Program-made: the position numbers and the translations under genes | In this document: positions 1 to 5,449 of the stretch, piece after piece | Layout: each line of letters opens with the position of its first letter | How positions within the stretch are numbered: the first letter of the stretch is position 1 | Notes under the pieces: model-generated | Databases searched by the model: none | Seen by the model: only the letters and a program-made list of their open reading frames with translations | What the model was told of the DNA's origin: nothing | Assembly: GCA_003228415.1 (NCBI GenBank) | Contig: QIDL01000028.1 | Coordinates: 1 to 7,122 of the forward strand | Source of the DNA: Gammaproteobacteria bacterium | GTDB taxonomy: Bacteria; Pseudomonadota; Gammaproteobacteria; Pseudomonadales; Azotimanducaceae | Direction of reading: 5' to 3' | Length of the DNA stretch: 7,122 nt

Positions 1-279
1 ACTTTTACTGACCGATGAGCAGCGAGCCGTCCTCCTGCAGATTTGCTCGGACCTGGGTGAAACGCTCTGTGCAGTATGTTGTCGGGATGGGGCATTCACG
101 GTCAGGCCATTCAAATCAGGCTGGATAACGATGTCATCATCTCTACCGGTAGATAGAGAGCTTCAGCTCACACGAAGCCAGACGTCTACCGATTGCACAA
201 CAATGACCGGCGGCATATCATACGTTTTTGTTATCGATCATCAAGTCGTAATACGGCGTTGAGAAAATCCAGGTAAAGT
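1..279. other. Non-coding or decayed leader upstream of vapB
   Basis: I support no gene here. One + strand frame is open from 2 to 262 without a convincing start, and its product is not recognised. Near 181-262, adjacent frames read YRLHNNDRR and then ISYVFVIDHQVVIRR. Together these vaguely recall the C-terminal strands of RelE/ParE-type toxins with a frameshift between them, but this is too weak to annotate. A 12-base perfect palindrome, TCTACCGGTAGA, sits at 142-153; such palindromes are expected by chance in a window this size. Confidence 0.4.
228..254 (+). promoter_or_regulatory. Possible vapBC promoter
   Basis: TTGTTA (228-233) and TAATAC (249-254) resemble -35 and -10 boxes, but the 15-base spacing is short. 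The position is reasonable, with the vapB start about 25 bases downstream of the -10. VapB proteins usually repress their own promoter, so an operator would be expected here, but I see no clear inverted repeat overlapping the boxes. Confidence 0.25.
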
Positions 280-486
280 ATGAGTGAAGTGACGTTATCT
301 CCAAAGTATCAGATCGTCATCCCGCTGGAGATTCGTAAGGCTTTGAAGTTGAAGCCAGGGCAAAAAATTCAGGCGATTCGGCTTGGTGAGCGAATTGAAT
401 TGATACCGGTGAAACCCATGGCCGAAATCAAAGGATTTCTCAGCGGTATCGAAACCGAAGTCGATCGGGAGGCGGATCGGATTTGA
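280..486 (+). CDS. vapB: VapB-type antitoxin, AbrB/MazE fold
   Basis: This 68-residue protein is the likely antitoxin of the VapBC pair. It would neutralise the PIN-domain toxin and bind the operon's own promoter. Residues 1-47 form a SpoVT/AbrB-like swapped-hairpin DNA-binding domain; SPKYQIVIPLEIRKALKLKPG is the diagnostic stretch and continues into the strand ERIELIPV. The acidic C-terminal tail (about 48-68, with GFLSGIETEVDRE) matches the usual toxin-wrapping segment. Length is normal for the family. The start ATG has only a weak ribosome site (AGGTAA just upstream). The TGA stop overlaps the TTG start of vapC by four bases, indicating translational coupling. Family assignment is firm from motifs; binding to vapC is inferred from the arrangement. 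Confidence 0.9.
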   Translation: MSEVTLSPKYQIVIPLEIRKALKLKPGQKIQAIRLGERIELIPVKPMAEIKGFLSGIETEVDREADRI

Positions 487-854
487 ATGTTGTCGATTCT
501 TCGGGATGGCTGGAATATTTTGCCGGGAGTTTGCGGGCGAGACACTTTGAAGAGGCAATACTACAAACTGAACTTCTGATCATCCCGGTAATCTGTCTTT
601 ACGAAGTATTCAAGGTCGTTAATCGACAACGTTCGGAAACAGACGCGCTGCAGGCGGTCGCGGCGATGCAGCAAGGTCAGGTGGTTCCATTGACCTCGGA
701 GTTGGCCTTGTCTGGTGCAGAGCTCTCACTCCAATATTCGCTACCGATGGTGGACAGCCTGATAATGGCTACGGCACAGAGTGTCGGTGCTGAAGTCTGG
801 ACCCAGGATTCTGACTTCGAAGGGCTCCCTCATGTTCGCTACTTCCCCAGGTAA
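483..854 (+). CDS. vapC: VapC-type toxin, PIN-domain ribonuclease
   Basis: This is the likely toxin of the pair, a Mg2+-dependent PIN-domain endoribonuclease of the VapC family; known targets of the family are tRNA or rRNA. All four expected acidic residues are present: Asp5 (VVDSSGW), Glu41 (LYEVFK), Asp91 (MVDSLIMATA) and Asp109 (TQDSDF). The 123-residue length is typical and the frame is intact. The start is TTG at 483; the nearby ATG at 487 is in another frame. GGGAGG at 467-472, inside vapB, is a good ribosome site 10 bases before the TTG. A rare start codon plus the four-base overlap should keep toxin synthesis below antitoxin synthesis. It appears functional, unlike most mobile or toxin genes nearby. 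Confidence 0.93.
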   Translation: MNVVDSSGWLEYFAGSLRARHFEEAILQTELLIIPVICLYEVFKVVNRQRSETDALQAVAAMQQGQVVPLTSELALSGAELSLQYSLPMVDSLIMATAQSVGAEVWTQDSDFEGLPHVRYFPR

Positions 855-881
855 TGAAAAAGCTGACTCCATCCTTCGATA

Positions 882-1187
882 ATGGCCCCGATCCACACGG
901 TGGAGCTGGGAACCACGAAGGATCCTCATGTGATCGAGCGCGAGATCGAGGACAATCAAAAGATCCTGAGTGACCTGAACGATCAACGTCTGTTTCGGCC
1001 CGATATGGTTGGCGGGATATTCAGCAAGTGAATCTTCAGTCCAGAGTCGATTCAATATCTGTGCAGCAACCGGCACACGGTGGTCACGTTCAATTGCCTT
1101 CCACGCGATTGGGAAAGCGCTGAGGGCTGGCCCGTCACTTTCAGCGTGTGGACCTTTGTCAATACCACGCCAAGTAACGATGCTTGA
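882..1187 (+). pseudogene. Unrecognised coding-like remnant with in-frame TGA
   Basis: From ATG 882 the frame encodes 49 residues and stops at TGA 1029-1031. The same frame then continues for 51 codons to TGA 1185-1187. The first part has a strong coding signature: third codon positions are about 70% G+C and second positions about 35%, with many ATC, CTG and GAG codons. Its product includes DPHVIEREIEDNQKILSDLN, probably a charged helix. The second part, including RHTVVTFNCLPRDWESAEGW, is protein-like but has a weaker codon signal. No Shine-Dalgarno sequence precedes the ATG. I recognise no family. It could be a decayed gene in which a TGG became TGA, or a small real gene followed by chance open sequence. 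The opposite strand is also open across it (741-1196), but that frame runs into vapC. Confidence 0.35.
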
Positions 1188-1246
1188 CATCAGCAACGGT
1201 CAAGAAGAAGAACGAAATAGACACGCCTTTAGTGCAATGTAGAAAC

Positions 1247-1265
1247 CCACGTCCTCTGGACGTGG
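1247..1265 (+). repeat. Perfect 8-bp hairpin, probable IS left-end structure
   Basis: CCACGTCC and GGACGTGG are separated by three bases. The hairpin lies about 90 bases before the tnpA start, a suitable place for the single-stranded hairpin that IS200/IS605 TnpA binds at the left end. The exact cleavage position cannot be read from this sequence. Confidence 0.6.
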
Positions 1266-1354
1266 TCGCAGATGACGGGCTTTGCCTGTCATAGCTGCCC
1301 ATGCTAAATCCTCTGATTGAGTCGTCCCCACGACAGCAATCGAGAGGAAATAAC

Positions 1355-1644
1355 ATGAGCAGATTCAAGAAACTAACCCATGTTCTGTGGCATTGTCACT
1401 ATCACATTGTGTGGGTTCCAAAGTATCGATCTCGACGTTGATGGGGACGGTGAAAGGAAGAACGGCTATCAGTAGATTTCGGCGTTTCCCCTATCTGAAG
1501 AGGAAGCCATACTGGGGTAACCATTTCTGGGCCAAGGGATACTGTGTTGTTACGGTTGGGCTTGACGAAGGCATGATCAGGACGTATGTCCGGTATCAAG
1601 AGAAGGAAGAGAGACGTCAACAAGAGATGAATCTCAGAGGATAA
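1355..1644 (+). pseudogene. tnpA: IS200/IS605 transposase TnpA, central deletion
   Basis: TnpA is the Y1 HUH single-strand transposase. From ATG 1355, preceded by GAGAGG, the product starts MSRFKKLTHVLWHCHYHIVW and VPKYR, the classical N-terminus, then stops at TGA 1439-1441. The C-terminal part lies in another frame from about 1420 to TAA 1642-1644. It includes LMGTVKGRTAI, KPYWGNHFWAKGYC and MIRTYVRYQEK. The first Tyr of YVRYQ is the position expected for the catalytic tyrosine. The middle of the family domain, including the His-hydrophobe-His metal motif, is missing, probably 50-60 residues. The junction lies where VPK and an expected PPKVS-like segment share CCAAAG, consistent with deletion between short repeats. 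The protein would be inactive. Confidence 0.9.
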
Positions 1645-1687
1645 TGAAACCTTGGGGATGACTCTCCGGCCAGCCTTCTTAGAATTT

Positions 1688-2390
1688 TTAGGAGAGTCCA
1701 TACCATGTCCCTCGTCCTGCGCCGTGTTGTTCGAGATGACCGGCCTTCGTCAGCGCTTTCAGGTGATCTTTGATCGTGTTTCGGCTTACGCCGGTCACTT
1801 TGGTGGCACCAGCAACGCGCCCGCGCCCGCGACACAGCTCTAATATCTGTACTGAGAGTTCGGGCAGATCACCAAGTATCACACGCTCGCGCTCGATTTT
1901 TCCCCCTAGCCGCGCTTTTTGCTGCTGGAGCGCGTGCAGCAAGAAATTCAACCACGGCTGCCAGTCGGGTGCGTCCGCGCGAAAGCCGGCCGTTGCCATC
2001 CTGGAAAGGGTGGATTGCCAGAAAGACAACTACGAATACGGTGATGACGATCAGCTTGTGCAGTTCGCCGCGTTCAAGATTAGCCTGCGTCCATTCAACA
2101 AGCTCGGTCATCAGGCGCGACGTATCAAACGGCGTTGCCGTTTCAAACACGACACCAAGGCTTTCACCGTCCGGCCCGAAAGCCTCGATCCGAGTCGAGG
2201 AGCCAATGCTTTCAATCGTTGCAACGCGGGGCAGCGCGGTCAGCCGCTCGGACGAAATCCGCCCGATCGCCATCCACGCGCCTTTGAACTCGCCGATCTC
2301 GGCAATCAACTTGAGAATCGCCTGGGTGATCGCGATCGTGTGTGTCCGGATGCCGCCACCCATTTTTGCCTCCAATTCCATCCAATTCAT
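1688..2390 (-). pseudogene. Fic-family AMPylase-like protein, two internal deletions
   Basis: Intact Fic proteins transfer AMP or related groups to target proteins. Translation would start at ATG 2390 with an excellent ribosome site (AGGAGG, 8 bases upstream). Residues 1-69 read as the N-terminal helices ending GSSTRIE, which matches the inhibitory (S/T)xxxE(G/N) helix except that Ala70 follows. The text then jumps to ESLGVVFETATPFDT and reaches the catalytic HPFQDGNGRLSR (127-138). There the frame breaks. In the next frame, from about 1987 to 1688, it resumes at ADAPDWQPW and runs through a winged-helix-like tail (GVSRNTIKDHLKALTKAGHL) to GAGRGTWYGLS. Compared with relatives as I remember them, one segment after STRIEG and one after GRLSR are missing, well over 100 residues in all. 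It is convergent with the IS fossil, and its stop abuts the element. The product would be non-functional. Confidence 0.9.
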
Positions 2391-2578
2391 TTCTGACCCC
2401 TCCTTCTAACCGGCTGTGTCCCCGGCAAGCCCTTTGGTGAAGTCCGAAATGGATACCAGTGGTAGCGCAAGCTTCGGTGCCGGAACGTAGATCGCCAGAC
2501 TCCTACCAGGTCACAGACTTCACCGATCCGAATGAGCGTCCCAGAGCGAAAGACATGGATGTCCGTTTCTGCTTCCAT
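2387..2578 (-). CDS. Small hypothetical protein overlapping fic start
   Basis: This 63-residue ORF starts at ATG 2578 behind a good ribosome site (AAGGAG, 7 bases upstream). Its TGA overlaps the fic ATG by four bases (ATGA). I recognise no family. The first half (IRIGEVCDLVGVWRSTF) looks protein-like. The second half is basic and proline/arginine-rich (PFRTSPKGLPG, RRRGQK) and may be former leader sequence of fic read through. It is therefore either a small gene coupled to fic or a truncated upstream gene fused to intergenic DNA. It lacks the (S/T)xxxE(G/N) motif, so it is not an obvious Fic antitoxin of the VbhA type, and the fic copy carries its own inhibitory helix. Confidence 0.4.
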   Translation of the reverse strand: MEAETDIHVFRSGTLIRIGEVCDLVGVWRSTFRHRSLRYHWYPFRTSPKGLPGTQPVRRRGQK

Positions 2579-2850
2579 TGATCTGCTCCTTTTTACGGGA
2601 TTTCGGGTGCAGACATGATCTGTCTCATAAAGCCCGAGTAAACCGCAGAAAAATAAGCAAAACTGCCAGAAGGATGAGACAAGAGTTCGATAGGTTTTCT
2701 TTTTTGAAGTCAGATAGTTAGGAGTGACGGCCCCGGAACCTGTTAATCAGCGGGTCGCTGCAACGTGGTTGCGAGTTGAGCCCAAAGAAACGGAAGCCGC
2801 AATCTTAACAGGTGTGGCTCGTTGCTCGGTGTCGGGTCAAAATCGCAAAT
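2579..2850. other. Non-coding interval with weak inverted repeats
   Basis: I see no gene. TGTCTCAT (2621-2628) recurs inverted at 2674-2681, and ACCTGTTAA (2738-2746) recurs inverted at 2805-2813. Repeats of this length and spacing are expected by chance in 7 kb. Positions 2740-2760 contain the tRNA-like segment listed separately. No clear terminator for the leftward gst transcript was found: no GC-rich hairpin is followed by a T-run on the minus strand. Confidence 0.5.
2740..2760 (+). other. tRNA-Asn-like fragment: anticodon loop to T-stem
   Basis: CTGTTAA (2740-2746) is the seven-base anticodon loop expected of tRNA-Asn: U33 at 2741, anticodon GTT at 2742-2744, then AA. The next bases fit an anticodon-stem 3' strand (TCAGC, 2747-2751), a five-base variable loop (GGGTC, 2752-2756) and the first four bases of a T-stem (GCTG, 2757-2760). 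The sequence then departs from a tRNA. The 5' half of a tRNA is not present upstream. It resembles bacterial tRNA-Asn genes from memory and is an inferred relic, not a functional gene. Its apparent continuation is at 3775-3798. Confidence 0.4.
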
Positions 2851-3693
2851 TCAGAATACTATCGGTAACTGCAAATGTTCTTCATAGATAAAATCGCGAT
2901 GTGCGCGTAACTCACTCGTTAATGCGTTCGCGATTTCCTGGTTAACGCTGCCATAGAAATGCGGCTCGCGGAAATCTGTCCACATCGGGCAGCGATCCTC
3001 TGGCATGGGGTCGAGAAATCCGCATGTGGTTGCCCAGTATATGTCCAGCGCAGAAAGCTGATCACCGATCAGATAACGACGACCCAGTGCCCGCTGTGCT
3101 GTAAGTTGTGCGGACATAGACTCGAGAATCCCAACGATCCGGACGGAATTCGTCTTGAGTTCATTTTTATCGTAGCCGTATTTGCTTCCGAGAAATGAGA
3201 AAAGCTCGCGTTCGGAACTGTCCTCGGCTCGCGATTCCAGCGGTACCGAAACCATAAAATGGCGCTTGAGATAACAGAGTCCGCCCTCGCCCAAGAGTTC
3301 ATTTGCCAGGCCAAACATTCGTACGCGATCTTCAGAATCCGAGGGGATCAAACGCGGCTCAGGACTCAAGCGTTCCGCAAGATACAGCTGATCATTCCAC
3401 TGAGAGCGTGGCCGCTCATCATTCCAGATGACCACCGGAGCACTTGACTGCGCCGTCCATTCAATTAATTCACTTTGGCTACCGCCCATTCCGGCCTGTA
3501 TATCCGAGGCACCTTCATTCGCGCTTTTGACCGGGATGTAGTCCAACCCTTTGACGTAATAAACACCCTTACAGGCCTCGTGCCACGGACCGGGAATGGT
3601 GAAATCTCCGAGGACCATCCGCAGGCCGGACATCGCACGTGCCTCCCGGATGGGGACGTAATTAATCTTGGTGTCGTCTACTGCAATCGTCAC
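2851..3693 (-). CDS. Glutathione S-transferase-like protein
   Basis: Members of this superfamily are cytosolic and conjugate or reduce substrates with glutathione; the substrate here is unknown. I chose GTG 3693 (280 residues) because AGGAG lies six bases upstream of it and a promoter-like -10 lies only about 30 bases away. The ATG at 3714 would lie almost at the predicted transcript start without a ribosome site. The N-terminal thioredoxin-like domain spans roughly residues 35-110, with PWHEACKGVYYVKGLDY at its first strand and helix. The likely cis-proline is Pro86 in SSAPVVIW. The helical C-terminal domain includes GDQLSALDIYWA (211-222), the conserved N-capping box (Ser214, Asp217). No obvious catalytic Ser, Tyr or Cys stands at the usual place, so the activity class is open. 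The gene is alone and lies between two tRNA-like fragments. Confidence 0.85.
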   Translation of the reverse strand: MTIAVDDTKINYVPIREARAMSGLRMVLGDFTIPGPWHEACKGVYYVKGLDYIPVKSANEGASDIQAGMGGSQSELIEWTAQSSAPVVIWNDERPRSQWNDQLYLAERLSPEPRLIPSDSEDRVRMFGLANELLGEGGLCYLKRHFMVSVPLESRAEDSSERELFSFLGSKYGYDKNELKTNSVRIVGILESMSAQLTAQRALGRRYLIGDQLSALDIYWATTCGFLDPMPEDRCPMWTDFREPHFYGSVNQEIANALTSELRAHRDFIYEEHLQLPIVF

Positions 3694-3724
3694 GTTACTC
3701 TCCTGACAGTCCAACCGACACCGA

Positions 3725-3753
3725 AGTATAATCGAATGTAAGCGCTCAGCGAA
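3725..3753 (-). promoter_or_regulatory. Probable gst promoter
   Basis: On the minus strand, TTCGCT (3753-3748) and TATACT (3730-3725) are separated by 17 bases. The -10 matches the sigma-70 consensus at five of six positions; the -35 is weak. Transcription would begin near 3717, giving a short leader that holds the AGGAG ribosome site of the GTG start at 3693. It overlaps a stem of 10 base pairs with one bulged A (3747-3774). Confidence 0.4.
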
Positions 3754-3774
3754 CGACGTCTTGAGTCGTCGCTG
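3747..3774. repeat. 10-bp hairpin with one bulge
   Basis: CAGCG (3747-3751) and ACGAC (3753-3757) pair with CGCTG (3770-3774) and GTCGT (3765-3769), with A3752 bulged and a seven-base loop. It overlaps the gst -35 region, so it may act as an operator for that promoter. No T-run follows directly, so it does not look like an intrinsic terminator. Its right arm contains the GTCGCTG shared with 2754-2760. Confidence 0.5.
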
Positions 3775-3798
3775 GTTCGAACTCAGCAGGCAGAGCCA
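3768..3798 (+). other. tRNA-like 3' end: T-arm, acceptor strand and CCA
   Basis: GCTGG (3771-3775), loop TTCGAAC (3776-3782) and TCAGC (3783-3787) form a T-arm with four Watson-Crick pairs. The closing pair is a G-T wobble where tRNAs normally have G53-C61. Seven bases (AGGCAGA) follow as an acceptor strand, then G73 and CCA (3796-3798), then a run of five T. G73 with GAGCCA is usual for tRNA-Asn. The matching 5' acceptor strand (TCTGCCT) is absent upstream, so this is only a 3' end, as left by tRNA-targeting integrases. It is a relic at best. Confidence 0.45.
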
Positions 3799-3829
3799 TT
3801 TTTCCCTACGTTTATCAGAGAGTTACACG

Positions 3830-4014
3830 GTCCGTGGATTCCATGGACTGACCAGTCCTGGGCGACTGGTAGGATATTGGCAGGGTTAGGTTATGTGGAA
3901 ATCCTACCAGTTTGGAGTTCTCTCCCGAAACCCCTCCATATCCATCACGTTCGGAGGTGTTCGTGCAGAGAAGTCAGCGGTGCTAAGTCGGGCTCCGCCG
4001 CGAACACGCCCTCC
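3830..4014 (+). promoter_or_regulatory. Structured leader or RNA candidate
   Basis: Several stems lie in a row. GTCCGTGG (3830-3837) pairs with CCATGGAC (3841-3848), with one G-U pair and a three-base loop. ACCAGTC (3851-3857) pairs with GACTGGT (3864-3870). ACTGGTAGGAT (3865-3875) pairs perfectly with ATCCTACCAGT (3901-3911). GTGTTCG (3957-3963) pairs with CGAACAC (4001-4007), extended by GGAG/CTCC outside a bulge. The second and third stems share 3865-3870 and so exclude each other, as in attenuators and riboswitches. The gene at 4131 begins about 115 bases downstream on the same strand. I recognise no known riboswitch. No poly-T terminator is evident. Confidence 0.4.
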
Positions 4015-4130
4015 CTGCGTCACAGCGACAACTGGAACTTTCGGGCGAAAAATGTAGTTGACGTCAGGCAGGCGTCATTGACAACATCGTTATAGACTAT
4101 GAAACTTCGCCGTACTCGCTTGGTAAGCCT
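4015..4130 (+). promoter_or_regulatory. Upstream region of secreted-protein gene
   Basis: TTGACA (4078-4083) matches the -35 consensus exactly. However, the best -10-like strings, TATAGA (4091) and TATGAA (4098), lie too close, so the promoter is uncertain. A TGACGTCA palindrome is at 4059-4066. The ribosome site before ATG 4131 is weak (GGTAAG, 4122-4127). Confidence 0.25.
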
Positions 4131-5204
4131 ATGTCCACATTCCGGCAGTTTGTTGTTCTACTCGTAGCCGCAGCGCTGACCCTCTCCACCGCGGCGGACG
4201 TGAAGCGCACATCCTCGGGCAAGCCGGATCTATCAGGAGTGTACGACACCGGCACCCTGACTCCGACAGAAAGGCCCGAGTGGTTGGGCGAGACTGAATA
4301 TCTCTATCCGTGGGTAGCCAGCGCGCTCAACTGGGGGTTTGGCGTGGTTTCAGAGTGGGCGATCTCCAATGAGAGTGATCCGGACCGCGAAGCGCCAGAG
4401 GCTGGTGGTGACGGCAACAACATTGGCGGCGCAGGTGGAGTAGGCGGCTACAATCTTTTTTATATAGACCCTGGCAGTTCCCTCGGCGAGATTGACGGCA
4501 AAGTCCCTACGTCGATCATCTATGACCCGCCTGACGGCCGCTATCCACCTGCTCAACCGGATCTTGCCGAGCGTATGGGCGTGATCTATCAGAGTTTTGC
4601 ACACGAAAACACCGGTCAGGCAACCTGGCTGGATCATGACGGACCGGGTCCATTCGATGACCCGGAGAGCCTGGCACCTTCTGAACGCTGCCTGATCTCC
4701 TTTGGTGCTACCGTGCCGACCATCTCGAGCCTGTACAACAACTATAAGCGTATTGTCCAGACCGATACCCACGTGATGATCCTTCAGGAGATGGTCCATG
4801 ATGCCCGGATAATCCGCATCGATTCTGAGCATACTTCAGAACAGAACCGCAAGTGGCTTGGTGACTCAATCGGCCACTGGGAGGGCGATGTGTTGGTTGT
4901 CGAAACCGGCGGATTTCGAAAAATCAGTGGATTGCCTGGAGCGGACGAGAATCTGCACGTGGTCGAGCGGTTCAGCCTTATGGAAGATGGCAACCTTTAC
5001 TACGACTTCACGGTATCGGACGAGACTGTCTGGACCGGTCCTTGGAGCGGCCGGTATGTATGGCAGTCGAAGCCGAACGACAGGGTCTACGAGTATGCTT
5101 GTCACGAAGCTAACTACGCTATGGGCAATATTTTGCGTGGAGCCCGGCTGCTGGAAAGCGAATATCAAGGCACACAAACGCCTGCCGCGGGCGGAGCCAA
5201 CTAG
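4131..5204 (+). CDS. Secreted protein of unknown function
   Basis: This 357-residue protein has a clear Sec signal peptide: Arg5, a hydrophobic core VVLLVAAALTL, and probable cleavage near STAA (19-22). The mature N-terminus reads GKPDLSGVYDT (30-40) and TPTERPEW (45-52), a hallmark of a large family of uncharacterised exported proteins in marine and soil bacteria. Further hallmarks are DTHVMILQEMVHDARIIRI (212-230), SIGHWEGDVLVVETGGF (246-262) and YEYACHEANYAMGNILRG (320-337). A glycine-rich insert (92-106) is probably a flexible loop. Only two cysteines remain in the mature part (187 and 324). Repeated short strands suggest a beta-rich periplasmic or secreted fold. I know of no established activity and no catalytic motif is obvious. 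The gene is complete and monocistronic, and it faces the transporter gene. Family recognition is by motif memory. Confidence 0.85.
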   Translation: MSTFRQFVVLLVAAALTLSTAADVKRTSSGKPDLSGVYDTGTLTPTERPEWLGETEYLYPWVASALNWGFGVVSEWAISNESDPDREAPEAGGDGNNIGGAGGVGGYNLFYIDPGSSLGEIDGKVPTSIIYDPPDGRYPPAQPDLAERMGVIYQSFAHENTGQATWLDHDGPGPFDDPESLAPSERCLISFGATVPTISSLYNNYKRIVQTDTHVMILQEMVHDARIIRIDSEHTSEQNRKWLGDSIGHWEGDVLVVETGGFRKISGLPGADENLHVVERFSLMEDGNLYYDFTVSDETVWTGPWSGRYVWQSKPNDRVYEYACHEANYAMGNILRGARLLESEYQGTQTPAAGGAN

Positions 5205-5449
5205 GAGCCCTCAGCTTTTCGAATCGCAGAAAAGCGCTGTCGAGGAGCAAACACGGTGTCGTGTCCGTGGGTCGCGATCGTGTTAGATGAAAGTGAGATG
5301 ATCGACAAACGCCTCTCGCTTTGACTTGCAAGTGAAAAGGCCCGTGTCTTGGATGATTGAAGGTGGAAAGCGATGTCGTTTGTAGAGGCTTTTAGTCTCG
5401 AGATGCTGGTAGAGTGCCGGTCAAGTTGTCAGTACCATTTTGTTTCGGG
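5205..5449. other. Convergent intergenic region, possible weak terminator
   Basis: No gene is seen between the two convergent stops. GCTTTTC (5214-5220) pairs with GAAAAGC (5229-5235) ten bases after the 4131 gene's stop; it could end transcription from either side, but it lacks a GC-rich stem. ACTTGCAAGT at 5324-5333 is a 10-base palindrome and may be chance. Confidence 0.35.

Larger units (their letters stand above)
1246..1690 (+). mobile_element. Fossil IS200/IS605-family element, internally deleted
   Basis: The element contains a broken tnpA (1355-1644) preceded by a structured leader of the kind these elements carry. The left side has a perfect 8-bp hairpin (1247-1254 with 1258-1265, loop TCT), a 9-bp hairpin with one G-T pair (1272-1280 with 1284-1292, loop TTT) and a small third one (1321-1325 with 1330-1334). 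The first probably marks the left end recognised by TnpA; IS200/IS605 elements have such subterminal hairpins rather than terminal inverted repeats. The right boundary is unclear. Only degraded stem-forming sequence lies between the tnpA stop and the fic stop at 1688. No tnpB accompanies it. The element cannot be autonomous. Boundaries are estimates; family identity is firm. Confidence 0.8.

Noticed and set aside
142..153. TCTACCGGTAGA palindrome as the VapB operator
   Set aside because: It lies about 130 bases from vapB, not at the likely promoter, and one or two such 12-base palindromes are expected per window.
741..1196. 151-codon open frame on the minus strand
   Set aside because: It runs into the intact vapC, resembles no family, and the plus-strand frame from 882 has the better coding composition.
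1660..1698. GACTCTCC/GGAGAGTC as the IS right-end palindrome
   Set aside because: Its right arm lies within the last codons and stop of fic, and the 23-base gap makes chance likely.
2621..2681. TGTCTCAT inverted repeat as ends of a miniature element
   Set aside because: An 8-bp inverted repeat with a 45-base gap is expected several times by chance in 7 kb, and no target duplication is seen.
2738..2813. ACCTGTTAA inverted repeat with inner hairpins as an integron attC site
   Set aside because: GTTGAGC fits the GTTRRRY core, but no properly placed RYYYAAC partner site exists, and a 9-bp repeat at this spacing is expected by chance.
3747..3798. Complete functional tRNA
   Set aside because: Counting back from CCA, the anticodon arm does not pair and lacks U33, and no 5' acceptor strand is present; only the 3' end is tRNA-like.
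3877..4095. 72-codon plus-strand open frame
   Set aside because: It has no ATG start, no ribosome site and no family resemblance, and it covers the hairpin-rich region.
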